Shown here: positions 9,356 through 21,583 of the stretch, in pieces | Layout: the number at the start of each line of letters is the position of its first letter | How positions within the stretch are numbered: the first letter of the stretch is position 1 | Origin: Bradyrhizobium oligotrophicum S58 | GTDB lineage: Bacteria > Pseudomonadota > Alphaproteobacteria > Rhizobiales > Xanthobacteraceae | Direction of reading: 5' to 3' | NCBI RefSeq assembly: GCF_000344805.1 | Contig: NC_020453.1 | Location: 3,381,001 to 3,445,000, forward strand | Length of the DNA stretch: 64,000 nt | Program-made: the position numbers and the translations under genes | Notes under the pieces: model-generated | The model's database searches: none | The model's input: only the letters and a program-made list of their open reading frames with translations | Told to the model about the DNA's origin: nothing

Positions 9356-9554
9356 CGCAGCTGTCATATCCGGATGACTACGGGGACGAGCTTCGGCTTC
9401 GGCTACGGTGATCAATCGCGGTGACTAATTACCCGCAAGCGCATGAGCGAGCCCGAAGGTTAAGGGGACCTCGCTCGTTGAGAAGATTTTATCCATCAAG
9501 CTTTACCTGATGGCGAGCCTGCCCGGATAGTCATGTCGCCCGAGGGCGAAGCAC

Positions 9555-11746
<2,192 letters not shown>

Positions 11747-11750
<4 letters not shown>

Positions 11751-12109
11751 CCGACTTGGTGCAATTCGATGAATCCGTCTATCAGATCCTGGTCTCCGAG
11801 CTCGGCGAGGAGGATGCGCTGGAAGTGCTGCGCACCTTCCTCGACGATACCTCGGGAAAGTTCAGCACGCTGGCGACCAAGTTCGAGGATCGCCTCGAAC
11901 TGAGGCGCGAAGCGCATTCGATCAAGAGCTCGTCGGCGACGTTCGGGTTCTCGGTGCTGTCTCGTCTGTGTCGCGAGCTCGAGGTCGGCTCGGCGACGAT
12001 GGAGCCGGCGCAGATGCTGGAGATGGTCCAGAAGATGCAGCAATCGTTCGAGCAGGCCGTCGTCTTCGCCGAAACGAACCTGCTCAAGTCCGGCGCAACA
12101 GCCGCTTGA
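11747..12109 (+). CDS. Hpt (histidine phosphotransfer) domain protein
   Basis: A 120-residue four-helix phosphotransfer protein. The motif [13 protein letters not shown] gives the phosphorylatable histidine as His57, with the usual Lys three residues later. It starts inside the stop codon of the hybrid kinase (ATGA at 11747-11750), so it is almost certainly its partner, taking the phosphate from the kinase receiver (Asp653) and passing it on. The final response regulator is not in this window. It lies 155 bases upstream of motA on the same strand. Confidence 0.88.
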
Positions 12110-12264
12110 GCAAGGCCTGCGGCGAGGCCGTTTACCTTTCATTATGCCTACCGAATTCAGTAACTCGTCCTTAATGGCGGGCATCTAGTGTCAGGATACG
12201 CGGTTCAGAAGCACCGCGTCGATCCGGCAGGGTCGGTGGTTGCGTACGCGGTTGGAGTTGACTC

Positions 12265-13038
12265 ATGGATATTATGACGAGTGCGGGGCTCGTGGCTGGC
12301 GTGATCGTCATCGCGACGATGATGCTGCTGGGCGGCGATCTCGAAATGTTCGTCAGCGAGCACGCCGCAATCATCATTTTCGGTGGTTCGATCGCGGCCA
12401 CCATGATCCGTTTCCCGCTCGGCGTCATGCTGCACGGCGTTCCGCTCGGAATGAAGTTCGCATTCACGATGAGCCGTCTGTCGGCCCGTGAGCTCGTCGA
12501 CGAGCTCGCCCGCATTGCCGAGATCGCCCGCAAGCAGGGTCCTGTCGGTTTGGAAAAGGTCGAGACCGACGAGCCGTTCCTCGCCAAGGGGATCCGCTAC
12601 GTGGCCGACGGCTACGACCTCGAATTCATCCGCGACAATCTCGAGCGCGACCGCGACAATTTCCTGATGCACCTGGATGAAGGCAGCAAGATCTATCGCG
12701 CCATCGGCGACTGCGCCCCGGCGTTCGGCATGGTCGGCACGCTGATCGGCATGGTGCAGATGTTCGCCAACATGACCGACCCGTCGAAGCTCGGCCCGTT
12801 CATGGCGACCGCGCTGCTTGCGACCCTGTACGGTGCGCTGGTGTCGAACCTGATCTGTCTGCCGATCGCCGACAAGCTGCATGGCAAGCTGCTCGACGAG
12901 GAAACCAACCGGACCCTGATCATCGACGGCATCCTGATGATCCGCGACTCCAAGAGTCCGGCCCTGGTCCGCGAAATGCTCCTGGCCTATCTGCCGGAGA
13001 AGCATCGCCACGCCGAAGGCGAGCCCGTGCCGGCCTGA
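12265..13038 (+). CDS. motA: Flagellar motor stator protein, MotA/PomA type
   Basis: A 257-residue member of the MotA/TolQ/ExbB family, nearer the compact PomA style than E. coli MotA. Hydrophobic helices are at about residues 6-22, 32-50, 150-175 and 185-205. The two C-terminal helices carry the conserved APAFGMVGTLIGM and LLATLYGALVSNL segments that face the ion-carrying B subunit. The large cytoplasmic loop between is rich in charged residues and would contact the flagellar rotor. It is followed 36 bases later by motB. No other flagellar genes are nearby, so this is an orphan stator locus or serves a motor encoded elsewhere. Confidence 0.88.
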   Translation: MDIMTSAGLVAGVIVIATMMLLGGDLEMFVSEHAAIIIFGGSIAATMIRFPLGVMLHGVPLGMKFAFTMSRLSARELVDELARIAEIARKQGPVGLEKVETDEPFLAKGIRYVADGYDLEFIRDNLERDRDNFLMHLDEGSKIYRAIGDCAPAFGMVGTLIGMVQMFANMTDPSKLGPFMATALLATLYGALVSNLICLPIADKLHGKLLDEETNRTLIIDGILMIRDSKSPALVREMLLAYLPEKHRHAEGEPVPA

Positions 13039-13074
13039 TCGGCTGCAGCAGGGCGATCCGGGGTGGGGTGAACG

Positions 13075-13905
13075 ATGGCCAAGAAGAAGCGGGGCGATGC
13101 ACATGGCGGCGGTCACGGCTGGTTCGTGACCTTCGCCGACCTGATGGGACTTCTTGTCAGCTTCTTCGTGATGCTGGTCGCGTTCTCGACCATGGACAAC
13201 AACAAGCTGAAGGTCGTCGCCGGCTCGATGCGTGACGCCTTCGGCGTGCAGACGGTATCGCGCTATTCCGGTATCGTCGAATCCGACGGCCTGCCGACCA
13301 GGCCGCGGCTCAAGAACGCGGCGCACGTCTCGCCCGAGGAGACCTCGAACGAGCCGAGCCCCGAGCAGGAGGAGCGCCAGCACACCAATGGCGCCAAGCT
13401 CAAGACCGACCGGCAATTTGCGTTGGCATCGGCCTCGCTGCGGCAGGCGTTGCAGGACATGCCGGAGATGACCGAGATCTCCAAGCACATCATGTTCGAG
13501 GAGACCAAGCAGGGGCTCAATCTCGAGATCGTCGATCAGGACGGCCGCTCGATGTTCGCCGACGGCTCGAAGGTTCCCTATGACCGCACGCGGCGCCTGA
13601 TCGAGAAGCTGGCCGCGCCGCTCAAGGCGACGCCGCTCCGGGTCCAGATCACCGGACACACCGCAGCCGGCTTCGTTCCGGCGCGCAGCGACTATGGCGG
13701 TTTCGACCTGTCGGCCGATCGCGCCAACGCCGTGCGCCAGATCCTGGAGCGGGAAGGGTTGCCCGCAAGTCATGTCTTTGCCGTCTCAGGCAAGGCCGAT
13801 ACCCAGCCGCTGTTCCCTGACGATCCCTCGCTGGCGGCGAACCGGCGCGTCACGATCACCTTGATGCGGGAAGACCCGCCATTGCCCCCGGACTTGAAGC
13901 CCTGA
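13075..13905 (+). CDS. motB: Flagellar motor stator protein, MotB/OmpA-family
   Basis: A 276-residue stator B subunit. A basic N-terminus (MAKKKRGD) leads into one membrane helix, WFVTFADLMGLLVSFFVMLV, in which Asp22 is the proton- or sodium-carrying residue. A flexible acidic linker (about residues 70-110) precedes an OmpA-like peptidoglycan-binding domain, with ITGHTAAG, LSADRANAVRQIL and NRRVTITL as its marks. Together with motA it should form an ion-driven stator anchored to the cell wall. TonB/Tol-like roles are less likely because of the OmpA domain. Confidence 0.9.
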   Translation: MAKKKRGDAHGGGHGWFVTFADLMGLLVSFFVMLVAFSTMDNNKLKVVAGSMRDAFGVQTVSRYSGIVESDGLPTRPRLKNAAHVSPEETSNEPSPEQEERQHTNGAKLKTDRQFALASASLRQALQDMPEMTEISKHIMFEETKQGLNLEIVDQDGRSMFADGSKVPYDRTRRLIEKLAAPLKATPLRVQITGHTAAGFVPARSDYGGFDLSADRANAVRQILEREGLPASHVFAVSGKADTQPLFPDDPSLAANRRVTITLMREDPPLPPDLKP

Positions 13906-14175
13906 TCACGCCGCGTCTCACCGCATCATAATGCCGCACGGCGATTTGTGGCCGACAATGAAAAGCATCGGCAAACCCTTGATTCGTCTGCATCGGACCT
14001 GACATCTGCTTCAGGCCGTCTGCGCTGCCCGCAACTTGCCGCGACGCGGCATCGGACATCGCGGTGATGTTTGGTCGCGGTCTGGGAACCGAGGTCTGCT
14101 ACGGTAGATACTTGACCTGCGGCCGGTCTGCGTCCAAACGCGCGGGCCAAACAGGGAAGATGCGTTCCGAGCAGC

Positions 14176-16074
14176 ATGACGGCCAGCGCCACATCGACAG
14201 ACGGACAAGAGACCGCGAGCGCATCAGGCTTTTGGGGACTGACGCTCGGCAGCATCGGCGTCGTGTTCGGCGATATCGGCACGTCGCCTCTCTACGCGTT
14301 TCGCGAGGCCGCCACCGGCGCTGCTCAGGGCCAGCCGGTCTCGCGGATCATCGTGCTCGGCGTGCTCTCCCTGATCCTCTGGTCGCTGTTCATCGTTGTC
14401 ACGGCCAAATACGTGCTGCTGCTCTTGCGGGCCGACAACAATGGCGAGGGCGGAACACTGTCGCTGATGGCGCTCGGCCAGCGGGCGCTCGGCCGGCGAA
14501 GCCTGTTCCTGCTGACGTTGGGCGTCATCGGAGCTTCGATGTTCATCGGCGATTCGATGATCACCCCTGCGATCTCGGTGCTGTCGGCGGTGGAAGGTCT
14601 CAAGCTCGCCGCGCCGGCGCTCGAGCACTACGTCGTGCCGCTCACCGTGTTCATCCTTGTCGTGCTGTTCGCAGTCCAGAGCAAGGGCACCGCGCGCGTC
14701 GCCTCTGCCTTCGGCCCGGTGATGGTCGCCTGGTTCACGAGCCTCGCCGTGATGGGGATCGTTCACATCAGCGACGACCCTTCCGTGCTTGCGGCGTTCA
14801 ATCCGTATTATGCCGTCCAGTTCCTGCTCTCGCATGGCACGATCGGCCTGGTTACGCTCGGCGCGGTGTTTCTCGCGGTCACCGGCGGCGAGGCGCTCTA
14901 TGCGGATCTCGGTCATTTCGGCCGCAAGCCGATCCAGTCGGCCTGGCTGTTCTTCGTGCTTCCGTCGCTGCTGATCAACTATTTCGGGCAGGGCGCGCTG
15001 GTGCTGTCCGATCCCGGCGCGATCGAGAATTCGTTCTACCGCATGGTGCCCGAGCTGTTGCTGCTGCCGCTGGTGGTGCTTGCCACCGCCGCCACGGTGA
15101 TTGCGAGCCAGGCCGTGATCACCGGCGCGTACTCGCTGGTCAGCCAAGCCGTGCAGCTCGGCCTGCTGCCGCGCTTCGAGGTGCGCTATACGTCGGAGAG
15201 CCATGCCGGCCAGATCTACCTGCCGCGCGTCAACCGGCTGCTGCTGATCGGCGTGATGTTGCTGGTTCTGTTGTTCCGGACCTCCAGCAATCTCGCATCC
15301 GCCTATGGCATCGCGGTGTCCACCACCATGGTGGCCGACGGCATCATGGGCTTCGTGGTGATCTGGAAGCTCTGGAACCTGCGGGCCGCGGTGGCGGCTG
15401 CCATCATCGTGCCCTTCGTGGTCGTCGACATGACCTTTTTCACCGCCAACCTTCTCAAGCTCCTGGAAGGGGCCTGGGTGCCGCTGCTGTTCGGGGCTGC
15501 GATGGCGGTGACGATCTGGACCTGGCGGCGTGGCTCGGCGATCCTGACGCTCAAGACGCGGAAGATCGAGGTTCCGCTGGACGATCTGGTCGTCAGCCTG
15601 GAGAAACGGCCGCCGCACATCGTCAAGGGCACGGCGGTGTTTCTCACCAGCGACCCCACCTCGGTGCCGACCGCATTGTTGCACAATCTCAAGCACAACA
15701 AGGTGCTGCACGAGCACAACGTGATCCTGACGATCGAGACCGCGCAGACGCCGCGGGTCGACGTGTCGGAGCGCGTGCGCATGGAGAAGGTCAGCGAAAA
15801 GTTTTCCAAGGTCCGGCTGCGGTTCGGCTTCATGGAATCGCCGAACGTGCCCCGGGCGCTCGCGGTGGCGCGCAAGCTTGGCTGGCAATTCGACATCATG
15901 TCGACGTCGTTCTTCGTCTCACGCCGTTCGCTGAAGCCGTCGTCGCAGTCGGGGATGCCGAACTGGCAGGATCATCTGTTCATCGGGCTCAGCCGGTCGG
16001 CCAATGATGCGACCGACTATTTTCAGATTCCGACCGGGCGCGTGGTTGAAGTTGGTACTCAGGTAACGATCTGA
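14176..16074 (+). CDS. kup: KUP-family potassium transporter (first copy)
   Basis: A 632-residue inner-membrane K+ uptake protein with about 12 hydrophobic helices. Conserved KUP segments are the N-terminal [18 protein letters not shown], the [18 protein letters not shown] loop, [16 protein letters not shown], and [19 protein letters not shown]. The cytoplasmic C-terminal domain begins near residue 460. A second, closely similar kup follows 153 bases later on the same strand. The 270-base gap upstream shows no riboswitch that I can recognise. Confidence 0.94.
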   Translation: MTASATSTDGQETASASGFWGLTLGSIGVVFGDIGTSPLYAFREAATGAAQGQPVSRIIVLGVLSLILWSLFIVVTAKYVLLLLRADNNGEGGTLSLMALGQRALGRRSLFLLTLGVIGASMFIGDSMITPAISVLSAVEGLKLAAPALEHYVVPLTVFILVVLFAVQSKGTARVASAFGPVMVAWFTSLAVMGIVHISDDPSVLAAFNPYYAVQFLLSHGTIGLVTLGAVFLAVTGGEALYADLGHFGRKPIQSAWLFFVLPSLLINYFGQGALVLSDPGAIENSFYRMVPELLLLPLVVLATAATVIASQAVITGAYSLVSQAVQLGLLPRFEVRYTSESHAGQIYLPRVNRLLLIGVMLLVLLFRTSSNLASAYGIAVSTTMVADGIMGFVVIWKLWNLRAAVAAAIIVPFVVVDMTFFTANLLKLLEGAWVPLLFGAAMAVTIWTWRRGSAILTLKTRKIEVPLDDLVVSLEKRPPHIVKGTAVFLTSDPTSVPTALLHNLKHNKVLHEHNVILTIETAQTPRVDVSERVRMEKVSEKFSKVRLRFGFMESPNVPRALAVARKLGWQFDIMSTSFFVSRRSLKPSSQSGMPNWQDHLFIGLSRSANDATDYFQIPTGRVVEVGTQVTI

Positions 16075-16227
16075 TCTCGTTGGTTTCGCCCAAGCGTTCC
16101 GTCTATGCTAAATTGCATGGCTGTTGCGCAGTTTCGTCGGGTCCGTTACGAAGTCTTGCAGCTATAAGCCGCGCGCTCTGCCATCTTGTGCAGTGAAGCA
16201 TCAACGAGTCCTCGAGGGGGCTACCCC

Positions 16228-18150
16228 ATGACAGCCGAAGTCGCAGCGACGCCCGCGGAAACGCCGGCGACCAACGGGCATGGCGATGCTCATTCCACGG
16301 CCGGCTTCGCCGCACTGACGCTGGGGAGCATCGGTGTCGTCTATGGCGACATCGGTACCAGCCCGCTCTACGCCCTGCGCGAGGCTGTGATGGCCGCCAG
16401 CAGCAGCGGCGAGCCCGCGCCCCACGCCGTGATGGGCGTGGTCTCCCTGATCCTATGGGCCCTCGTCGTCGTCGTGACGCTCAAATACGTCGTCATCCTG
16501 CTGCGCGCCGACAACCACGGCGAGGGCGGCACGCTGGCGCTGATGGCGCTCGCCCAGCGCGGCGTCGCGCGCGGTGCCAGCGTCATCGTCCTGCTCGGCG
16601 TCATCAGCGGCGCGCTGTTCTATGGCGACGCGGTGATCACGCCCGCTCTGTCCGTGCTGTCGGCGATCGAGGGCATCAAGCTGGTGACGGCGGCGTTCGA
16701 CCCCTACGTCGTGCCGCTCACGGTCGTCATCCTGGTCATGCTGTTTGCGGTCCAGTCGCGCGGCACGGCCAAGGTGGCGGCGTTCTTCGGCCCGATCATG
16801 CTGATCTGGTTCCTGGTAATCGGCGTTGCAGCCCTTCCGCCGATCCTGCGGCACCCCGAGGTGTTGTGGGCGATCAATCCGCTGAATGCCGTGTCGTTCA
16901 TGCTGCATCACGGCATCATCGGCTTCATCACCCTCGGCGCCGTGTTCCTGGCCGTGACCGGCGCCGAGGCGCTGTATGCCGACCTCGGCCATTTCGGCAA
17001 ACGTCCGATCCAGACCGCCTGGCTGTTCATCGTGCTGCCGTCGCTGGCGCTGAACTATCTGGGGCAGGGCGCGCTGGTCATCGCCGATGCCAAGGCGATC
17101 GAGAATCCGTTCTTCCTGATGTTTCCCGAGTGGGCGCTGATCCCGATGGTCGCGCTGGCCACCGCTGCGACCGTAATCGCGAGCCAAGCCGTCATCACCG
17201 GGGCCTATTCGCTGACGCGGCAGGCGATCCAGCTCGGCCTGCTGCCGCGCTTCGAGATCCGCCACACCTCGGAGGCGCATTCGGGCCAGATCTACATTCC
17301 GCGCATCAACAAGCTGCTGCTGATCTCGGTCATGTTGCTGGTGCTGATGTTCAAGTCATCGAGCGCGCTGGCTTCGGCCTATGGCATCTCGGTCACCGGC
17401 ACCATGGTCGTGACGGCGATGATGGGCTTCGTCGTGATCTGGAAGGTCTGGCGGTGGTCGCCGTTCGCGGCGGCCGCGCTGATTGCCCCGTTCCTGTTCC
17501 TGGACCTGACCTTCCTGGCGGCGAACCTGCTGAAGGTGCTCGAAGGCGGCTGGGTGCCGCTGGCGCTGGGCGGCTTCGTGATGACGCTGATGTACACGTG
17601 GCGGCGCGGCAGCCGGCTGCTGTTCGACAAGTCGCGCAAGCTCGAATTCCCGCTCGCCGACCTCGTGACCATGCTGGAGAAGCGGCCGCCGCAGCGGGTG
17701 GCCGGCACTGCCGTGTTCCTGACCAGCGATCCCTTGAGTGCGCCGACGGCGCTGATGCACAGCCTCAAGCACTACAAGGTGCTGCACGAGAAGAACGTGA
17801 TCCTGACCATCGAGACCGCGCCGACGCCGCGCATCGATCCGTCCGAGCGCGTTCGCCTCGAGCAGATCAGTCCGACCTTCTCCAAGGTGACGTTGCGCTT
17901 CGGCTTCATGGAGTCGCCGAACGTGCCCCGCGCGCTGGCGATCGCGCGCAAGCTCGGCTGGCAGTTCGACATCATGTCGACCTCGTTCTTCCTGTCGCGT
18001 CGCGCGCTCAAGCCGGCGGCGCATTCCGGCATGCCGCGCTGGCAGGATCACCTGTTCATCTCGATGAGCCGCTCCGCCAACGACGCCACCGATTACTTCC
18101 AGATCCCGAGCGGCCGCGTGGTCGAAGTCGGCACCCAGGTCACGATCTGA
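16228..18150 (+). CDS. kup: KUP-family potassium transporter (second copy)
   Basis: A 640-residue K+ transporter closely related to the gene just upstream: the same [51 protein letters not shown] and C-terminal [20 protein letters not shown]. The final 60 residues of the two proteins are almost identical. I start it at ATG 16228 ([11 protein letters not shown]); an upstream in-frame codon would add 14 unusual residues. Tandem kup genes probably arose by duplication. Differences cluster in the N-terminal 20 residues and in some helices, so affinity or regulation may differ. Confidence 0.94.
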   Translation: MTAEVAATPAETPATNGHGDAHSTAGFAALTLGSIGVVYGDIGTSPLYALREAVMAASSSGEPAPHAVMGVVSLILWALVVVVTLKYVVILLRADNHGEGGTLALMALAQRGVARGASVIVLLGVISGALFYGDAVITPALSVLSAIEGIKLVTAAFDPYVVPLTVVILVMLFAVQSRGTAKVAAFFGPIMLIWFLVIGVAALPPILRHPEVLWAINPLNAVSFMLHHGIIGFITLGAVFLAVTGAEALYADLGHFGKRPIQTAWLFIVLPSLALNYLGQGALVIADAKAIENPFFLMFPEWALIPMVALATAATVIASQAVITGAYSLTRQAIQLGLLPRFEIRHTSEAHSGQIYIPRINKLLLISVMLLVLMFKSSSALASAYGISVTGTMVVTAMMGFVVIWKVWRWSPFAAAALIAPFLFLDLTFLAANLLKVLEGGWVPLALGGFVMTLMYTWRRGSRLLFDKSRKLEFPLADLVTMLEKRPPQRVAGTAVFLTSDPLSAPTALMHSLKHYKVLHEKNVILTIETAPTPRIDPSERVRLEQISPTFSKVTLRFGFMESPNVPRALAIARKLGWQFDIMSTSFFLSRRALKPAAHSGMPRWQDHLFISMSRSANDATDYFQIPSGRVVEVGTQVTI

Positions 18151-18246
18151 CCACGGGATCATGCCGAGCCGCTTGATTTTCCCAGCGTCTGGGGTGAGTT
18201 TGGCGGCCGGTTCGGGGCTGGTGCGGCTCCGCAGAAGGCTTGGAGG

Positions 18247-18576
18247 ATGGGCGTGGCTGTTGTGCACGATTTGACCCCGGAGGACGTGGCCAAGGGACTC
18301 GCGGAAGGGCGAATTCTTCTGGTCGACGTCCGCGAGCCGAACGAAATTGCTGCGGAAGCCTATCCCGACGGCATTGTTGTTCCCCTGTCGAGCTTCGACC
18401 CGAAGCTGATCCCCGATCCCGCAGGCAAGGACGTCGTATTCGCCTGCCGCTCCGGCAAGCGCTCGGTGACAGCCTCGATGGCCGCGCAGGCGGCCGGTCT
18501 GCCCTATGACAAGCATCTTCAAGGCGGAATGCTCGGCTGGAAGGCGGCCGGCCTGCCGACCAAGACCGGCGGCTGA
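18247..18576 (+). CDS. Single-domain rhodanese-like sulfurtransferase
   Basis: A 109-residue rhodanese domain. The active-site loop FACRSGKRS gives the catalytic Cys67, and VDVREPNE is the conserved N-terminal motif. A six-residue loop of this kind (CRSGKR) is typical of sulfurtransferases of the GlpE/PspE type rather than Cdc25-like phosphatases. It ends nine bases before an aminotransferase on the same strand, so they are probably co-transcribed. The sulfur donor and acceptor are unknown. Confidence 0.88.
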   Translation: MGVAVVHDLTPEDVAKGLAEGRILLVDVREPNEIAAEAYPDGIVVPLSSFDPKLIPDPAGKDVVFACRSGKRSVTASMAAQAAGLPYDKHLQGGMLGWKAAGLPTKTGG

Positions 18577-18585
18577 CACGCGATC

Positions 18586-19749
18586 ATGATTTCGCAGAAC
18601 AAGGTCTTCGCCGACCTGCCGGTCACGATCTTCGAGGTGATGTCGCAGCTGGCGCGCGACAACAACGCCATCAATCTGGGGCAGGGCTTTCCCGACGATC
18701 CGGGACCTGAGGACATCCGCCGCGCTGCGGCCGACGCCGTGCTCAACGGCTACAACCAGTATCCGTCGATGATGGGACTGCCGGAGCTGCGGCAGGCGAT
18801 ATCAGCCCATTACAAGCACTGGCACAAGCTCGATCTCGACCCGATGAGCGAGGTGATGGTCACCTCCGGCGGCACCGAGGCGCTGACCTCGGCGATCCTG
18901 TCGGTCGTCGAGCCCGGCGACGAGGTGATCTGCTTCCAGCCGGTCTATGATTCTTATCTGCCGATCATCCGGCAGGCCGGCGGCATTCCGCGCCTGGTCC
19001 GTCTGGAGCCGCCGCATTGGCGCCTGTCGGAAGAGATGCTGCGCGCGGCGTTCTCGCCGAAGACCAAGGCCGTGCTGTTCAACAACCCGCTCAATCCGGC
19101 AGCCGTGGTCTATCCGCGCGAGGACCTCGAGCTGCTGGCGCGCTTCTGCCAGGAGTTCGATGCGGTGGCGATCTGCGACGAGGTCTGGGAGCACGTCGTG
19201 TTCGACGGCCGCGCGCACATCCCGCTGATCACCATTCCCGGCATGCGCGACCGCACCATCAAGGTCGGCTCGGCCGGCAAGATCTTCTCGCTGACGGGCT
19301 GGAAGATCGGCTTCGTCTGTGCCGCGCCGCAGCTGTTGCGCGTCGCCGCCAAGGTGCACCAGTTCCTCACCTTCACGACGGCGCCGAACCTGCAGATCGC
19401 CGTTGCCTATGGTCTCGGCAAGTCCGACGACTATTTCGTCGACATGCGCGCCGATCTCGCGCGCAGCCGCGACCGGCTCACGGCGGGCCTCGAAAGTCTC
19501 GGCTTCCCCGTGCTGAAGGCGCAGGGGACCTACTTCCTCACCGTCGACCTGTCGCCGCTCGGTCTCAACGAGACCGATGAGCAGTTCTGCCGGCGCATCG
19601 TCCACGACTACAAGGTCGCGGCCATCCCGGTATCGGCCTTCTACGAGAAGGACCCGGTGACCTCGGTGGTGCGGTTCTGCTTTGCCAAGAAGGATGCGAC
19701 CCTGGATACGGCGCTGGAGCGTCTGTCCGATGCGATCCACCGGCGCTAG
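18586..19749 (+). CDS. PLP-dependent class I/II aminotransferase
   Basis: A 387-residue fold-type I aminotransferase. The cofactor lysine is Lys232 in GSAGKIFSLTGWKIGF; other family marks are NLGQGFPD near the N-terminus, TSGGTEALTSAI (phosphate loop), NNPLNPAAVVY and CDEVWEHVVF (the Asp and Tyr-region that hold the pyridine ring). The NLGQGFPD start resembles kynurenine aminotransferase and YbdL methionine aminotransferase. It is nine bases behind a rhodanese, which may hint at sulfur amino acids, but that is only inference. Its stop codon abuts a palindromic repeat. Confidence 0.88.
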   Translation: MISQNKVFADLPVTIFEVMSQLARDNNAINLGQGFPDDPGPEDIRRAAADAVLNGYNQYPSMMGLPELRQAISAHYKHWHKLDLDPMSEVMVTSGGTEALTSAILSVVEPGDEVICFQPVYDSYLPIIRQAGGIPRLVRLEPPHWRLSEEMLRAAFSPKTKAVLFNNPLNPAAVVYPREDLELLARFCQEFDAVAICDEVWEHVVFDGRAHIPLITIPGMRDRTIKVGSAGKIFSLTGWKIGFVCAAPQLLRVAAKVHQFLTFTTAPNLQIAVAYGLGKSDDYFVDMRADLARSRDRLTAGLESLGFPVLKAQGTYFLTVDLSPLGLNETDEQFCRRIVHDYKVAAIPVSAFYEKDPVTSVVRFCFAKKDATLDTALERLSDAIHRR

Positions 19750-19797
19750 AGCATGATCCGGAAAAGTGGAAACCGGTTTTCCGAAGAGATCATGCTC
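19749..19797. repeat. Palindromic intergenic repeat (GAGCATGATCCGG type)
   Basis: Ten-base arms GAGCATGATC (19749-19758) and GATCATGCTC (19788-19797) are exact complements, and inside them CGGAAAA (19759-19765) pairs with TTTTCCG (19777-19783). The repeat begins on the last base of the aminotransferase stop codon. It resembles a short palindrome that is widespread between genes in Bradyrhizobium and Rhodopseudomonas. It stays open in the frame of the following gene and contains in-frame ATG codons there, which can mislead start-site calling. Confidence 0.8.
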
Positions 19798-19815
19798 AAA
19801 CAAAGAGATGCGATC

Positions 19816-20916
19816 ATGAGTGGCGGCTGCATTCGGTCGGCGCTGGCTGTTGCGGCGCTGATGCTGACGGTGTCGGCCGGTCGCGCCGAGCAGCGCGTCG
19901 TCAACTTCTACAACTGGTCGAACTACATGGCCCCCGGTGTCCTTGACGACTTTACCAAGGAGACCGGCATCAAGGTCGTCTACGACACCTTCGACGCCAA
20001 CGAGACCCTGGAGACGCGGCTGCTCGCCGGCAAGTCCGGCTACGATGTCGTGGTCCCCACCGCATATTTCCTGCAGCGCCAGATCAAGGCCAGGATCTTC
20101 CAGCCGCTCGACAAGTCGAAGCTGCCCAACCTGGCCAATGCGTGGCCTGTCGTCACCGGGCGTCTCGCCACCTACGATCCCGGCAATCAGTTCGCCGCCA
20201 ACTACATGTGGGGCACGACGGGGATCGGCTATAATGTGAAGGCGATCGAGAAGATCCTCGGGCCGGGTGCGCAGATCGACAGCTGGGACATCGTGTTCAA
20301 GCCGGAGAACCTCGCCAAGTTCAAGGATTGCGGCGTCCACATGCTGGATTCCGCCGACGACATCTTTCCCGCCGCGCTGAACTTCCTCGGCCTCGACCCG
20401 AACTCGACCAGGCAGGCCGACCTGGAGAACGCCGCTGACGTCGTCGGCAAGGTCGCACCCTCGGTGCGCAAGTTTCATTCGTCGGAATATCTGAATGCGC
20501 TCGCCACTGGCGAGATCTGCCTCGTCGTCGGCTGGTCCGGCGACATCATGCAGGCGCGCAGCCGCGCGGAGGAGGCGAAGAACGGCGTCGAGATCGGCTA
20601 CGCGATCCCGAAGCAGGGCGCGCAGATGTTCTTCGACAATCTAGCGATCCCGGCCGATGCTCCGCACGTGGCGGAAGCCTATCAGCTCATCAACTATCTG
20701 TACCGGTCCGAGGTCGCCGCCAAGAACTCGGACTTCCTGTCCTACGCCAACGGCAATCTGGCGAGTCAGAAGCTGATCGACCCAAAAATCCTCGGCGACA
20801 AGAACATCTACCCGGACGAGGCGACGCTGCAGAAGCTGTTCGTCATTACCGCCCGCGAGCCGTCGACCCAGCGGGTGATCAACCGGCTCTGGACGAAGGT
20901 GAAGACGGGACGGTGA
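19816..20916 (+). CDS. Polyamine (putrescine/spermidine-type) ABC transporter substrate-binding protein
   Basis: A 366-residue periplasmic binding protein of the PotD/PotF group. A signal peptide is visible (a hydrophobic run followed by SAGRA, cleavage near residue 24), then VVNFYNWSNYMAPGVLDDFT, the classic opening of PotF proteins, and YDVVVPTAYFLQRQIKA. I chose the ATG at 19816, because codons further upstream only translate the palindromic repeat. No permease or ATPase genes of a polyamine importer are adjacent, so this is an orphan binding protein or serves a transporter encoded elsewhere. Confidence 0.87.
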   Translation: MSGGCIRSALAVAALMLTVSAGRAEQRVVNFYNWSNYMAPGVLDDFTKETGIKVVYDTFDANETLETRLLAGKSGYDVVVPTAYFLQRQIKARIFQPLDKSKLPNLANAWPVVTGRLATYDPGNQFAANYMWGTTGIGYNVKAIEKILGPGAQIDSWDIVFKPENLAKFKDCGVHMLDSADDIFPAALNFLGLDPNSTRQADLENAADVVGKVAPSVRKFHSSEYLNALATGEICLVVGWSGDIMQARSRAEEAKNGVEIGYAIPKQGAQMFFDNLAIPADAPHVAEAYQLINYLYRSEVAAKNSDFLSYANGNLASQKLIDPKILGDKNIYPDEATLQKLFVITAREPSTQRVINRLWTKVKTGR

Positions 20917-20923
20917 TCATGTC

Positions 20924-21006
20924 CGTCATTCCGTGATGGTGCGTAAGCACCAGACCCGGAATCTCGAGATTCCGGGTTCGATGCTGCGCATCGCCCCGGA
21001 ATGACG
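20924..21006. repeat. Cloverleaf-like palindromic repeat between convergent genes
   Basis: Outer arms CGTCATTCCG (20924-20933) and CGGAATGACG (20997-21006) close a region holding three further hairpins: GGTGC/GCACC around a GTAA loop (20938-20951), a 24-base perfect palindrome (20954-20977, half-site ACCCGGAATCTC), and GATGC/GCATC (20980-20992). This is a REP-like element. It sits between the 3' ends of two convergent genes, where it could serve as a two-way RNA end. Confidence 0.8.
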
Positions 21007-21049
21007 AGAGTTGGCCGCTTAGTTGACCTCACAATTCGGTCGATGGCGA

Positions 21050-21427
21050 TCACGCCAGCCGATGCATCGCGCAGAGCTTGTTGCCGTCGAGGTCGCGCAG
21101 ATAGGCGAGGTACAGCTTGCCGGCGGAGCCTTCACGAATGCCGGGCGGGTTCTCGCAAGTGGTGCCGCCGGCTTCGAGCCCCGCCGCATGCCAGGCGTCG
21201 GCCTGTTCGGGTGAGCTGCAGGCAAAACCGATGGTGCCGCCATTGGCCGGGGTCGCCGCCTCGCCGTTGATCGGCTTCGACACCGAGAAAATGCCGGTCG
21301 GGGTGATGTAGAAGATACGGTGGCCGTCGACCCTGGCGGGGCGCACGCCCAGCGTCCCCAGCAGCTTGTCGTAGAAGACCTTCGCCTTGTCGAGGTCGTT
21401 GGTGCCGATCATCACGTGCGAAAACAT
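21050..21427 (-). CDS. VOC family protein
   Basis: A 125-residue glyoxalase-fold protein opening MFSHVMIGTNDLDKAKVFYD, with the metal-ligand histidine at residue 4, and ending with the second unit YLAYLRDLDGNKLCAMHR. The middle carries TIGFACSSPEQADAWHAAGL. It is different from the VOC protein at 3484-3861 and closer to the small lactoylglutathione-lyase-like proteins common in rhizobia. Substrate unknown. It is convergent with the polyamine-binding gene and separated from it by the cloverleaf repeat. Confidence 0.85.
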   Translation of the reverse strand: MFSHVMIGTNDLDKAKVFYDKLLGTLGVRPARVDGHRIFYITPTGIFSVSKPINGEAATPANGGTIGFACSSPEQADAWHAAGLEAGGTTCENPPGIREGSAGKLYLAYLRDLDGNKLCAMHRLA

Positions 21428-21583
21428 TCGCGCTTGTCCTCCCTGGAATTTCCGAACAGCCGTCGGATCGCGGCCAAGGTAGCGAGCGTCGATGGAAGAG
21501 GTAAGAGTTTTCTTCGAACGGCCTGTCAGCGGTAAAAGATGCTGCAGTCCGGCTTCCTCGCGGTGGAATTTGCTGCGCGGTCC

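Noticed and set aside
13906..14175. Possible potassium or c-di-AMP riboswitch before the first kup gene
   Set aside because: No conserved riboswitch core or long-range pairing could be recognised, and such elements are not usual in Alphaproteobacteria.
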